Part shown: positions 17,060 to 24,202 of the stretch, in pieces
Position numbering within the stretch: the stretch's first letter is position 1
How the letters are laid out: each line of letters starts with the position of its first letter
Assembly (NCBI GenBank): GCA_030037215.1
Contig: JASHRS010000156.1
Location: 1-35,553, forward strand
Length of the DNA stretch: 35,553 nt
Reading direction: 5' to 3'
From: Silvibacterium sp.
GTDB lineage: Bacteria > Acidobacteriota > Terriglobia > Terriglobales > Acidobacteriaceae
Program-made: the position numbers and the translations under genes
The notes under the pieces: generated by a model
What the model was told of the DNA's origin: nothing
The model's input: the letters and a program-made list of their open reading frames with translations, nothing else
Databases searched by the model: none

Positions 17060-17272
17060 ATGATTTCAATTCATGCAGGTCAGTGTGGACTCTGTGCTCA
17101 TTTTGGCGAGGGACATATTCCGATGGATCAGAGGCTCATTCAGATTCATGCAAGCAAAAGTGCACCCGAAGATTTTCTGGATGAATGCGGACACCCGAAG
17201 TTTGCTCCGCTGCACTTGAAGGTCACACCTCTGGCGGGCTGCGACGGATTCGTTCCCGTGGCACAAGCTTAG
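17060..17272 (+). CDS. Small Cys/His-rich conserved-looking protein, divergent from the receptor
   Basis: A 70-aa ORF with a near-perfect ribosome-binding site (AAGGAGGT, 5-6 nt before ATG), so it is very likely translated. I cannot name a family. Four cysteines (C9, C12, C43, C61) form a CxxC near the start (GQCGLCAHFGEGH) and a C-G-H motif (DECGHP), with several histidines between. This would suit a small zinc- or iron-binding fold. There is no signal peptide or membrane segment, so it should be cytoplasmic. It is divergent from the siderophore receptor and shares its 306-bp intergenic region, so co-regulation is possible. No clear promoter of its own was found on the plus strand. Confidence 0.7.
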   Translation: MISIHAGQCGLCAHFGEGHIPMDQRLIQIHASKSAPEDFLDECGHPKFAPLHLKVTPLAGCDGFVPVAQA

Positions 17273-17365
17273 CGACAGATGGCGATGCATGAGCAGGCGG
17301 CCTCGCTGCAAAATTTTTCACCATCGCGGAACTTTCCTGAATTGACTGTGTCTGAATGAGCGGCG

Positions 17366-17393
17366 AGTCCAGGGTCGAGAGCTCTGCTGGACT
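17366..17393. repeat. Inverted repeat in the gap before the DUF4382 gene
   Basis: AGTCCAG and CTGGACT form perfect 7-bp arms around a 14-nt spacer that itself contains the palindrome AGAGCTCT. No T-run follows on either strand, so it is a poor terminator for the 70-aa gene. It lies about 60 nt upstream of the DUF4382 start. Otherwise the 17273-17453 gap shows nothing I can assign. Confidence 0.35.
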
Positions 17394-17453
17394 TGCACAT
17401 TTATCGATTGAGAATCCCTGCCTGCGACTTGTGTCGAGGTATAAGGAACGGGA

Positions 17454-18908
17454 ATGCCTTCTCCCGGGCCGAAGCGGAGATTCCGGAAAAGCGAGTCCAG
17501 TATGCGTTTCTTTCCATATCCTGAGAGAAAGCGTCTTTGTCTTTCTCTGCTCTCACTGACGGCGATCGTAGCTGCGGCCACCACGGGATGCAGCACCTCG
17601 CCGGGCACTACATCCTCATCTTCCAGCATGAATACCGGTTCCTCATTTGTGATCGGCACAGATGTGCCCGTCGCCGGCGTTGTATCGTTCCAAGTACAAA
17701 TCGACAGCATTGATGCAATCGATGCGAACGGCAATTCAACGTCGCTGCTCAGCGGGCAGCCGACAGTCGATTTCGCGCGCTACAACGGACTGCAGACCCT
17801 GCTGGACATGAACAATGTTCCGGCAGATACATATGACAAGATCTCGGTGACTTTCGGGCCGGCAACGATTGGCTATCTGCAGACGCAGGCGGGTGCAGCG
17901 CCAACGATTCAGACCGAAAACGCGGTGCTTTCGTCAAATACATTCCAGGAAACCTTGAAAACACCGCTGGTGGTGAGCCAGACGGGACCGGTCGGAATCC
18001 GGCTGGATTTTGATCTTTACAAATCGATTCAGGTGGACAGCAGCGGTCAGATCACCGACGAAGTAACACCAACTCTGAATATCAAAGCGGTCAGCCCAAG
18101 CGATGCGGGAGGATATATCGATGAGTTCGACGTTGGGGTTGTAAGCGTGGATGCTACTGGCCAGTCCTTTATGATCCAGGGGCCGCATGGCATGCAGTTC
18201 ACAGTCAATGTGAACGGCCAGACGGAATGGGACAACAACGAAGGGCTGGGAGACCTGACGACAAGCAGCATTGTGCAGATCTCCGGCACGATTGACCGCG
18301 CCAGCTCGACGATTGACGCCGATGAAGTCGCGATCCTTTCGCAAAACGGGTTCTACGCCGGCGGGCAGGTGACCTATGTACAGCCTTCGTCAGGCACAGC
18401 CAACAGTTTCGATCTGTATGTGCGTGGGCTGTTGCCGACCTCGACAGGACTCACGCTGGGTCAGATTGCGCAGGTCAATTTGTCCGGCAATGAGAAGTAT
18501 TTCATCTATTGGATGCACAATCCGCTGACGGAATTTCTATTCAATTCGGGCGGACTCGTTCCGGGTCAGCATGTGACTATCGGCGGGCCGGCAAGCGGTG
18601 CGACAAATGCGCAGGATGTGACATGCAAGCGAATTATGCTGCGGCACTGGGGCTTTAACGGAACGATTGTGCCAAACAGTATGAGCAACAATGGAACGTT
18701 CCAGATGAACGTAACTGGTTTTGCCGGATTGTTGGTTCCGGGGCCGGTAACGGTATACACCGTTCCAGGCACGAGCTGGCGCGATGGTCTCACTGGAATG
18801 AGCGATATGACATCCAGTGATTCGATCCGCGTGGTTGGATTGCTGCTGCGCGATCCTACTTCAAACCAGCTAGTGCTGCTCGCACACTACGTTGATTTGT
18901 TGCAGTAA
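17454..18908 (+). CDS. DUF4382-domain lipoprotein
   Basis: A 484-aa secreted lipoprotein. A hydrophobic segment (LCLSLLSLTAIVAAATTGC) ends in a lipobox-like ATTGC, followed by a Ser/Thr-rich linker. The DUF4382 domain spans about residues 60-200 (FVIGTDVPVAGVVSFQVQIDSIDAIDANG, VDFARYNGLQTLLDMNNVPADTYDKISVTFGPATIGYL). The remaining part has beta-rich repeats resembling DUF5666 (VVSVDATGQSFMIQGPHGMQFTVNVNGQTEW). These domains are common in Acidobacteriota and their function is unknown. ATG 17454 has AAGGA at 6 nt; ATG 17502 (MRFFPYPERKR) would give a more normal-length signal peptide but has a weak site. It is followed by a strong terminator and so forms a single-gene unit. Confidence 0.8.
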   Translation: MPSPGPKRRFRKSESSMRFFPYPERKRLCLSLLSLTAIVAAATTGCSTSPGTTSSSSSMNTGSSFVIGTDVPVAGVVSFQVQIDSIDAIDANGNSTSLLSGQPTVDFARYNGLQTLLDMNNVPADTYDKISVTFGPATIGYLQTQAGAAPTIQTENAVLSSNTFQETLKTPLVVSQTGPVGIRLDFDLYKSIQVDSSGQITDEVTPTLNIKAVSPSDAGGYIDEFDVGVVSVDATGQSFMIQGPHGMQFTVNVNGQTEWDNNEGLGDLTTSSIVQISGTIDRASSTIDADEVAILSQNGFYAGGQVTYVQPSSGTANSFDLYVRGLLPTSTGLTLGQIAQVNLSGNEKYFIYWMHNPLTEFLFNSGGLVPGQHVTIGGPASGATNAQDVTCKRIMLRHWGFNGTIVPNSMSNNGTFQMNVTGFAGLLVPGPVTVYTVPGTSWRDGLTGMSDMTSSDSIRVVGLLLRDPTSNQLVLLAHYVDLLQ

Positions 18909-18929
18909 CTCGATTCATTCCTCCAGATG

Positions 18930-18962
18930 CCGCCCGACCACGTGCCGGGCGGTTCTTTTTTC
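18930..18962 (+). terminator. Rho-independent terminator of the DUF4382 gene
   Basis: CCGCCCG stem, 9-nt loop, CGGGCGG, then TTCTTTTTTCT. The stem is perfect over 7 bp, begins 21 nt after the stop codon, and insulates the lipoprotein gene from trpC. Confidence 0.85.
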
Positions 18963-19020
18963 TGCGCATATTTTCGAGGCGCTATAGCCGCATCGCTATA
19001 CTGGCGACAGGAGCAGCAAG

Positions 19021-19833
19021 GTGCATCTGGAACGGATTCTGAAGACAACGCGCGCGACGGTTGCCGAGCATAAGCGCAAGGTTCCGGTTGCGGAGCTTGA
19101 GCGGCAGGCTGCGCTGCATACGCCGCGCGGGTTTGCGAGGGCACTGCGGACGCGGGGGGCAACGGCACCGGCGATGATTGCGGAGCTGAAGAAGGCGTCT
19201 CCGTCAAAAGGCTTAATACGAGCAGATTTTGATGTGGCGGCGCTGGCGGATTCACTAAAGTGCGGCGGTGCTACAGCCTTGAGCGTGCTGACAGACGAGC
19301 CGTATTTTCAAGGCAGTCTCGAAAATCTGGAGATTGCCTCGACACACAGCGGGCTTTCCTGTCTGCGCAAAGACTTCGTCGTGGACGAGTACCAAATTGT
19401 GGAGGCGCGGGCACATCGAGCGGACGCGATCCTGCTGATTGCGACTGCGCTGACTGATGCAGAGCTGAAGCGGTTCACGGCTTTTGCTCACGCGATGGAA
19501 CTGGATATTCTGTGCGAGGTGCATACGGACGAAGAGGTTGCACGAGTGCTCGATCTCGATTTGGGATGCGACGCGTATGGAGTGAACAATCGCAATCTGA
19601 GCACGTTTGATGTGAGTCTCGAGACAGGGCTGCGGCTGGTGGAGCGGCTGCCAGCAGGCGCAGTACGCGTGGCCGAGAGCGGTATTCATAAAGCGGAAGA
19701 CATAGAACGGTTGCGGACGGCAGGGTTCGATGCGTTTCTGGTCGGTGAGTCGCTGATGCGGCAAGCCGATCCGGGATTGGCGCTACGGGTGCTGCTGGCT
19801 CCGTTTGCTGAGAAGGTTGCGCCATGTGGGTAA
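19021..19833 (+). CDS. trpC: Indole-3-glycerol-phosphate synthase
   Basis: Converts 1-(2-carboxyphenylamino)-1-deoxyribulose 5-phosphate to indole-3-glycerol phosphate in tryptophan synthesis. The 270-aa TIM barrel shows the family signatures: MIAELKKASPSKGLIRADF (catalytic Lys, SPS), ALSVLTDEPYFQGSLENL, LRKDFVVDEYQIVEARAHRADAILLI (catalytic Lys in RKDF), YGVNNRNLSTFDVSLE, and VAESGIHKAEDIERL with phosphate-binding residues. GTG start with GGAG at 7 nt. It overlaps trpF by 10 nt, indicating translational coupling. It opens the aromatic amino-acid gene series, but trpE, trpG and trpD are not in the window. Confidence 0.95.
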   Translation: MHLERILKTTRATVAEHKRKVPVAELERQAALHTPRGFARALRTRGATAPAMIAELKKASPSKGLIRADFDVAALADSLKCGGATALSVLTDEPYFQGSLENLEIASTHSGLSCLRKDFVVDEYQIVEARAHRADAILLIATALTDAELKRFTAFAHAMELDILCEVHTDEEVARVLDLDLGCDAYGVNNRNLSTFDVSLETGLRLVERLPAGAVRVAESGIHKAEDIERLRTAGFDAFLVGESLMRQADPGLALRVLLAPFAEKVAPCG

Positions 19834-20495
19834 AGATCTGCGCGAACACCTCGTTAGAAGATGCGCTTGCGGCAGCTGAAGCGGGCGCGGATGCAGTGGG
19901 ATTTGTGTTTGCGGAGAGCGTGCGGAGGGTAACTCCCGCGCAGGTTCGGGCGATAACTCCGCATCTGCCTGCGAGCGTTGAGAAGATCGGCGTCTTCGTC
20001 GATGCGCAGTTTGACGATCTGACGGCTGCGATCAAAGAGTGTGGACTAACGGGAGTGCAGCTGCATTCGGGTTGCGGAGTTGACGCAACGACGCGGCTGC
20101 GCGAGCGGTTTGCTGCGCTGCGTATTCTGCGGGTTATTCATTTTCAGAATGGTCTGGAACGGGAATTACGCGAGGCACAGGCGGACGAGGCGATCGATGC
20201 GGTGCTGGTGGACTCGCGCACGGCGAATTTGCTGGGCGGAACGGGACTGCGCTTTGATTGGCAGGCAGCGCGCGGGAGCTTTGCAGGATCGCAGCTGCGG
20301 ATGGTGGTCGCAGGCGGGCTGAATCCTGCAAATGTGGGTGAAGCAATCGCAGCATTGCGGCCGTGGGGCGTGGACGTAGCGTCGGGGGTGGAGGCCAGTC
20401 CCGGAAAGAAGGATGCAGCAAAGATAAAGGCGTTTGCGGAGTCGGCCAGGATCGCGGCACGGAAACTGAAGCTGGATGCAGCGATTGAAGTTTAA
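19824..20495 (+). CDS. trpF: Phosphoribosylanthranilate isomerase
   Basis: Catalyses the Amadori rearrangement of N-(5-phosphoribosyl)anthranilate, the step just before TrpC. The 223-aa TIM barrel begins WVKICANTSLEDALAAAEAGADAVGFVFAES, holding the general-base Cys (C5). DAVLVDSRTANLLGGTGLRFDW holds the general-acid Asp, and VVAGGLNPANVGEAIAALRPWGVDVASGVEASPGKKD is the phosphate-binding end. The usual KICG motif reads KICA here, a mild variant that leaves the catalytic Cys intact. It overlaps the end of trpC. A 235-nt gap with an attenuator separates it from trpB. Confidence 0.94.
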   Translation: MWVKICANTSLEDALAAAEAGADAVGFVFAESVRRVTPAQVRAITPHLPASVEKIGVFVDAQFDDLTAAIKECGLTGVQLHSGCGVDATTRLRERFAALRILRVIHFQNGLERELREAQADEAIDAVLVDSRTANLLGGTGLRFDWQAARGSFAGSQLRMVVAGGLNPANVGEAIAALRPWGVDVASGVEASPGKKDAAKIKAFAESARIAARKLKLDAAIEV

Positions 20496-20543
20496 AGAAA
20501 TGATTTGCCGTTTTTGCTTTTCTCCGTTATCTTTGGAAGCAAG

Positions 20544-20633
20544 ATGACGAATGCGTCGCGCCAGTTTTTTACCTTTACGTACCGCTATTGGCGCTCAATA
20601 GCGGCTCTGGCGGACGGTCCCGTGTACATCTGA
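20544..20633 (+). CDS. Aromatic-rich attenuator leader peptide
   Basis: A 29-codon ORF absent from the ORF track, starting at ATG 20544 and ending at TGA 20631-20633. The ribosome-binding site is GGAAG just upstream. Residues 8-16 read FFTFTYRYW: three Phe, two Tyr and one Trp within nine codons, extremely rare by chance and typical of amino-acid-sensing leader peptides. The Tyr and Trp codons (20580-20591) overlap the 5' arm of the perfect hairpin 20582-20604. A ribosome stalled for lack of any of the three charged tRNAs would mask that arm and favour the antiterminator. I infer that it controls trpB-trpA-chorismate mutase-aroF-tyrA. No peptide evidence exists. Confidence 0.75.
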   Translation: MTNASRQFFTFTYRYWRSIAALADGPVYI

Positions 20634-20687
20634 AGGATTCAAAAGCAGCAAGACTTTCAGGGTTAAACGAACTTCCATAAGAGCCGC
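20582..20687 (+). promoter_or_regulatory. Attenuator switch: 1:2 hairpin and competing 2:3 antiterminator
   Basis: Segment 1 (CCGCTATTG, 20582-20590) pairs perfectly over 9 bp with segment 2 (CAATAGCGG, 20596-20604). The 3' part of segment 2, GCGGCTCT (20601-20608), is perfectly complementary to AGAGCCGC (20680-20687), which is also the 5' arm of the terminator (segment 3). TGG (20608-20610) can further pair with CCA (20675-20677). So 1:2 and 2:3 exclude each other, as do 2:3 and the terminator 3:4. This is the architecture of trp/phe/his-type transcription attenuators. Confidence 0.75.
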
Positions 20688-20710
20688 GATCGAAAGATCG
20701 GGGCTTTTTT
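20680..20710 (+). terminator. Attenuator terminator directly upstream of trpB
   Basis: GCC-G-CGATC, GAAA tetraloop, GATCG-G-GGC, then TTTTTT. This is eight Watson-Crick pairs around a single G-G mismatch, with further A-U/G-U pairs possible from the AGA before the stem into the T-run. It ends 20 nt before the trpB ATG and well after trpF, in the middle of a coherent pathway series. Termination here is therefore most likely conditional. Confidence 0.85.
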
Positions 20711-20730
20711 AATGCCGGAAAGGTAAGCCG

Positions 20731-21972
20731 ATGGCGAGCAGCACCGAAGTCAACAAAACGGCAACACTCTCTCAGAGCACAACAGGCGCGCAGCGTCCGG
20801 GGCGATTTGGCATTTACGGCGGACGTTATGTGCCGGAGACGCTGGTTGCGGCGCTGGATGAGCTAGAGCACGCGTATGCAGAAGCGCAGGGCGATCCAGC
20901 ATTTCATGCGCGGCTGGATTCGCTGCTTAGCGATTATGCGGGAAGACCGACTCCGCTGTATTTTGCCGAGCGGCTGACAGAAGCACTCGGTGGCGCGAAG
21001 ATTTACCTGAAACGCGAAGACCTGCTGCACACCGGTGCACACAAGATCAACAACTGTATCGGCCAGGGACTGCTGGCGCAGCGGATGGACAAGCACCGCA
21101 TTATTGCCGAGACAGGCGCAGGGCAGCATGGCGTGGCCACCGCAACGGTATGCGCTCTGCTAGGCATGGAGTGCGTGGTCTATATGGGTGAAGAGGACAT
21201 GCACCGGCAGGAGCTGAATGTTTATCGTATGCGGCTGCTGGGCGCGGAGGTGCGCGGGGTTAGTTCGGGATCGAAGACGCTGAAGGATGCTATCAATGAG
21301 GCAATGCGGGACTGGGTAACGAACGTGCGCACTACGCATTACCTGCTGGGCAGCGTGCTGGGGGCGCATCCGTATCCGGCGATGGTGCGGGATTTTCATC
21401 GTGTGATCGGCAAAGAGGCGCGGCAACAGATTCAAGAGAAGGAAGGACGATTGCCGACAGCGGTGATTGCGTGTGTGGGCGGAGGGTCGAATGCGATTGG
21501 CGCGTTCTACGAATTCATTCCGGACAAGAATGTGCGACTGATCGGCGTAGAAGCGGGTGGGCGCGGACCGAAACTGGGCGAACATGCGGCGCGATTCCAA
21601 GGCGGCGCGCCGGGAGTACTGCAAGGAACATATTCATACGTTCTGCAAGATGACGATGGGCAGATTGCACTGACGCATTCGGTTTCGGCCGGACTGGACT
21701 ATGCATCGGTTGGGCCGGAGCATGCAGCACTGCATGATTCAGGGCGCGCAGAGTACGTAAGCGCGACAGATGAGGATGCTCTGGCTGCAACGGTGAAGCT
21801 GGCGAGGATGGAAGGGATTCTGCCTGCTCTTGAAAGTGCACACGCAGTTGCGGAGTGCATCCGCATGGCTCCGTCGCTCGCAGCGTATGAAATCTTGTTG
21901 GTCAATCTTTCCGGGCGCGGCGATAAAGACATGGGTATTCTTTCCCGCGAACTGAAACTGAAGGGAGCATAA
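20731..21972 (+). CDS. trpB: Tryptophan synthase beta chain
   Basis: PLP enzyme that condenses indole with serine to tryptophan in the alpha2-beta2 complex. The 413-aa product matches TrpB1-type chains. It contains [14 protein letters not shown], the PLP-binding Lys in [15 protein letters not shown] (K105), [42 protein letters not shown] (catalytic Glu in ETGAGQHG), the phosphate-binding VGGGSNAIG, and [12 protein letters not shown] near the end. A non-conserved N-terminal extension of about 25 residues precedes the core. ATG with AAAGG at about 7 nt. It is the first gene after the attenuator and is followed by trpA within 3 nt. Confidence 0.97.
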   Translation: MASSTEVNKTATLSQSTTGAQRPGRFGIYGGRYVPETLVAALDELEHAYAEAQGDPAFHARLDSLLSDYAGRPTPLYFAERLTEALGGAKIYLKREDLLHTGAHKINNCIGQGLLAQRMDKHRIIAETGAGQHGVATATVCALLGMECVVYMGEEDMHRQELNVYRMRLLGAEVRGVSSGSKTLKDAINEAMRDWVTNVRTTHYLLGSVLGAHPYPAMVRDFHRVIGKEARQQIQEKEGRLPTAVIACVGGGSNAIGAFYEFIPDKNVRLIGVEAGGRGPKLGEHAARFQGGAPGVLQGTYSYVLQDDDGQIALTHSVSAGLDYASVGPEHAALHDSGRAEYVSATDEDALAATVKLARMEGILPALESAHAVAECIRMAPSLAAYEILLVNLSGRGDKDMGILSRELKLKGA

Positions 21973-21974
21973 GA

Positions 21975-22754
21975 GTGTCGATTCGTTTTGCCAATAAGCC
22001 GGGCCTGGTGGCCTACCTGACGGCTGGCGATCCTGACTTGAAAACGACGCACGCGATTGCCTTAGCAGCAATCGACGCGGGTGCAGATGTGATCGAGCTG
22101 GGCGTGCCGTTCAGCGATCCGGTGGCCGATGGACCGGTGATACAGCGTGCGAGCGAGCGGGCTCTTGCGCGGGGCACGAGGCTGGCCGATGTGCTGGAAC
22201 TGGGTAAAGAGCTGCGAGCCGCACGTCCTGATGCCGGGCTGGTGATTTTCTCTTACTACAATCCGATTCTGCGCTTTGGGTTGGAAAAGTTTTGTTCTGC
22301 GGCTGCTGAGGCTGGCATGGATGGCGTGCTGGTGACCGACATGATTGTCGAAGAGGCGGATGAGTATCTCGCGTACCTAGCAAAACATCGTCTTGCGCCG
22401 ATTTTCCTGGCGGCGCCGACGAGTCCAGATGCACGGCTGGAGAGGATTGCCGCTGCGTCGAAGGGATTTGTCTATGCCATTTCGCGCACAGGGATCACGG
22501 GAACACAGAAATCACTGGCGGCAGATGCGGAGTCTCTGGTAAAGCGCTTACGGCAGTATACGAATCTGCCGATTGCAGTTGGATTCGGGGTTTCCAATGC
22601 GGAACACTTCGCAACAGTAGGCGAGTTCGCGGATGCGGCCGTGGTTGGCAGCGCGATTGTAGCGCTGATTGAAAAATCCGAGTCTGCGGATGCGCCTAGT
22701 TCGATTGCGCGATTTATTCAGGGCCTGCGCGCACCAGCGATGCAGGCCCGTTAA
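21975..22754 (+). CDS. trpA: Tryptophan synthase alpha chain
   Basis: Cleaves indole-3-glycerol phosphate to indole and glyceraldehyde 3-phosphate, channelling indole to TrpB. The 259-aa TIM barrel has the catalytic pair E41 and D52 in ADVIELGVPFSDPVADGPVIQRASERAL, VIFSYYNPILRFGLEKF, GVLVTDMIVEEADEYL and FVYAISRTGITGTQKSL, with PIAVGFGVSNAEHF binding phosphate. GTG start with GGGAG at 7 nt, located inside the end of trpB, which indicates coupled translation. Confidence 0.96.
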   Translation: MSIRFANKPGLVAYLTAGDPDLKTTHAIALAAIDAGADVIELGVPFSDPVADGPVIQRASERALARGTRLADVLELGKELRAARPDAGLVIFSYYNPILRFGLEKFCSAAAEAGMDGVLVTDMIVEEADEYLAYLAKHRLAPIFLAAPTSPDARLERIAAASKGFVYAISRTGITGTQKSLAADAESLVKRLRQYTNLPIAVGFGVSNAEHFATVGEFADAAVVGSAIVALIEKSESADAPSSIARFIQGLRAPAMQAR

Positions 22755-22828
22755 TGTCCGCGGCTCATACAAAGACTTACGCAGCGGGCGGTGCTTGAGA
22801 GGGCGGCGCTACGCATAAAGGGGAACCC

Positions 22829-23113
22829 ATGGATATTGCAGACTGGCGAAAGAAAATTGATGAGATCGACCGGCAGATTGTAACGCTGCTGAGCGCGCGC
22901 GCCGAGGCGGCAAAGGAGATCGGCAAACTGAAACGTTCGACGGACTTGCCGATCTATGAGCCGAACCGCGAGCGCGTGATTCTGGAGAACGTGCGCTCAG
23001 CTAATAAGGGACCTCTCCCTGACATTGAGCTGACACACGTTTACGAACGCATTATCGACGTGATGCGCGCGCTCCAGAAGAATGAGCTGGCCTCGTCAGG
23101 CGGCGGAAAATAG
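22829..23113 (+). CDS. Chorismate mutase, AroQ class
   Basis: Rearranges chorismate to prephenate, the shared precursor of Phe and Tyr. The 94-aa all-helical monofunctional AroQ-type product has the active-site residues in place: WRKKIDEIDRQIVTLLSARAEAAKEIGKLKR gives R7, R24 and K35, and RERVILENV and YERIIDVMRALQ follow. AAGGGGAA precedes ATG. It lies 74 nt after trpA and 42 nt before aroF. Monofunctional AroQ mutases often bind a DAHP synthase and become feedback-sensitive through it. Adjacency to aroF makes that attractive here, but it is inference. No pheA (prephenate dehydratase) is in the window. Confidence 0.93.
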   Translation: MDIADWRKKIDEIDRQIVTLLSARAEAAKEIGKLKRSTDLPIYEPNRERVILENVRSANKGPLPDIELTHVYERIIDVMRALQKNELASSGGGK

Positions 23114-23155
23114 TTAAGAGCGCGCAGCGGCGCGCAGGACAGGATAAGGGACACC

Positions 23156-24202
23156 ATGATTGTTGCAATGCAGGAAAAGGCTACCGAAGAGCAGATACAG
23201 ACCGTTGTTGAGCGCATGGTCGAGATCGGATTTAACGTTCACCGTACGACAGGCGCGGTGCAGACCATCCTCGCGGGGGTTGGGACACCAGCTCAGTTCG
23301 ACCACAAAGACTTTGAACTGTTGCCGGGGGTTGCGGAAGCGGTACGCATCTCATCGCCGTACAAGCTGGCCGGGCACAGCTTCCGCCCGGAAGGCACGAT
23401 CGTGCGCTTCCCGAACGGCGTGGAGGTTGGTGGTAATGAAGTTGTGGTGATGGCCGGCCCCTGTTCGGTAGAGAGCCGCGATCAGATTTTTGCCGCGGCC
23501 ACACACGTCAAGGCCGCGGGAGCGAAATTTCTGCGAGGAGGCGCGTTCAAGCCCCGAAGTTCGCCGTACTCATTCCAAGGCATGGGACTTGAGGGGCTGA
23601 AGCTGCTGCGCGAAGTTGGCGATGCGACCGGACTGCTTGTTATCACCGAGGTGATGGATATCTCGCAGATCGGGCTGATGCTGCCATATATCGACTGCTT
23701 CCAGGTGGGAGCGCGCAATATGCAGAATTTCAATCTGCTGCGCGAACTGGGAACAGTACGCAAGCCGGTGCTATTAAAACGCGGTATTGCGGCGACAATC
23801 GAGGAGTTGCTGCTTTCAGCGGAATACATTTTGTCGGGCGGCAATTATGACGTGATCCTGTGCGAGCGCGGCATTCGCACCTATGAGACCTACACGCGCA
23901 ACACGATGGATGTTTCAGCAATTCCAGTCGTGAAGCATCTTTCGCACCTTCCGATCGTGGGCGATCCCTCGCATGGCACGGGACGGCGTGACATGGTTTC
24001 AGCGATGGCGCGCGCGACTATAGCTGCCGGAGCAGACGGATTGTTGATTGAAGTGCACCCAAATCCTGAGAAGGCTGTGTCGGACGGCGCGCAGTCGCTA
24101 TTCCCTGCTCAGTTTGCGAAGCTCATGGATGAACTGCGGATCATCGCTCCAGCGGTGGGACGCACGATTGCTCAGCCGGTTGCGGCTGCCGTAGCCGTCT
24201 AA
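23156..24202 (+). CDS. aroF: 3-deoxy-7-phosphoheptulonate (DAHP) synthase, type I beta
   Basis: First enzyme of the shikimate pathway, joining PEP and erythrose 4-phosphate. The 348-aa product has an N-terminal ferredoxin-like (ACT-related) regulatory domain at about residues 1-70 ([43 protein letters not shown]), as in Thermotoga-type enzymes. The barrel has [11 protein letters not shown] (metal Cys), [46 protein letters not shown], and [17 protein letters not shown] (metal His). The N-terminal domain usually mediates Tyr/Phe feedback. It shares one base with tyrA (TAATG), so translation of the two is coupled. Confidence 0.96.
   Translation: MIVAMQEKATEEQIQTVVERMVEIGFNVHRTTGAVQTILAGVGTPAQFDHKDFELLPGVAEAVRISSPYKLAGHSFRPEGTIVRFPNGVEVGGNEVVVMAGPCSVESRDQIFAAATHVKAAGAKFLRGGAFKPRSSPYSFQGMGLEGLKLLREVGDATGLLVITEVMDISQIGLMLPYIDCFQVGARNMQNFNLLRELGTVRKPVLLKRGIAATIEELLLSAEYILSGGNYDVILCERGIRTYETYTRNTMDVSAIPVVKHLSHLPIVGDPSHGTGRRDMVSAMARATIAAGADGLLIEVHPNPEKAVSDGAQSLFPAQFAKLMDELRIIAPAVGRTIAQPVAAAVAV

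Noticed and set aside
18997-19002. TATACT as -10 box for trpC
   Set aside because: No acceptable -35 at 16-18 nt, and the predicted start would fall on the ribosome-binding site.
20505-20532. TTGCCG-N16-TTATCT as a promoter for the attenuator
   Set aside because: A transcript from it would begin at about the leader peptide's ribosome-binding site, and both hexamers are weak. Read-through from trpCF or an unseen promoter is as likely.
20500-20547. 15-codon ORF (MICRFCF...) starting just after trpF, whose TGA overlaps the ATG of the aromatic leader peptide
   Set aside because: No ribosome-binding site and only two Phe codons. The ATGA overlap is suggestive of coupling but too short to support as a gene.
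20634-20730. T-box riboswitch before trpB
   Set aside because: No T-box signature (AAGGGTGG-like) is present, and the leader peptide plus the 1:2/2:3/3:4 pairings explain the region better.
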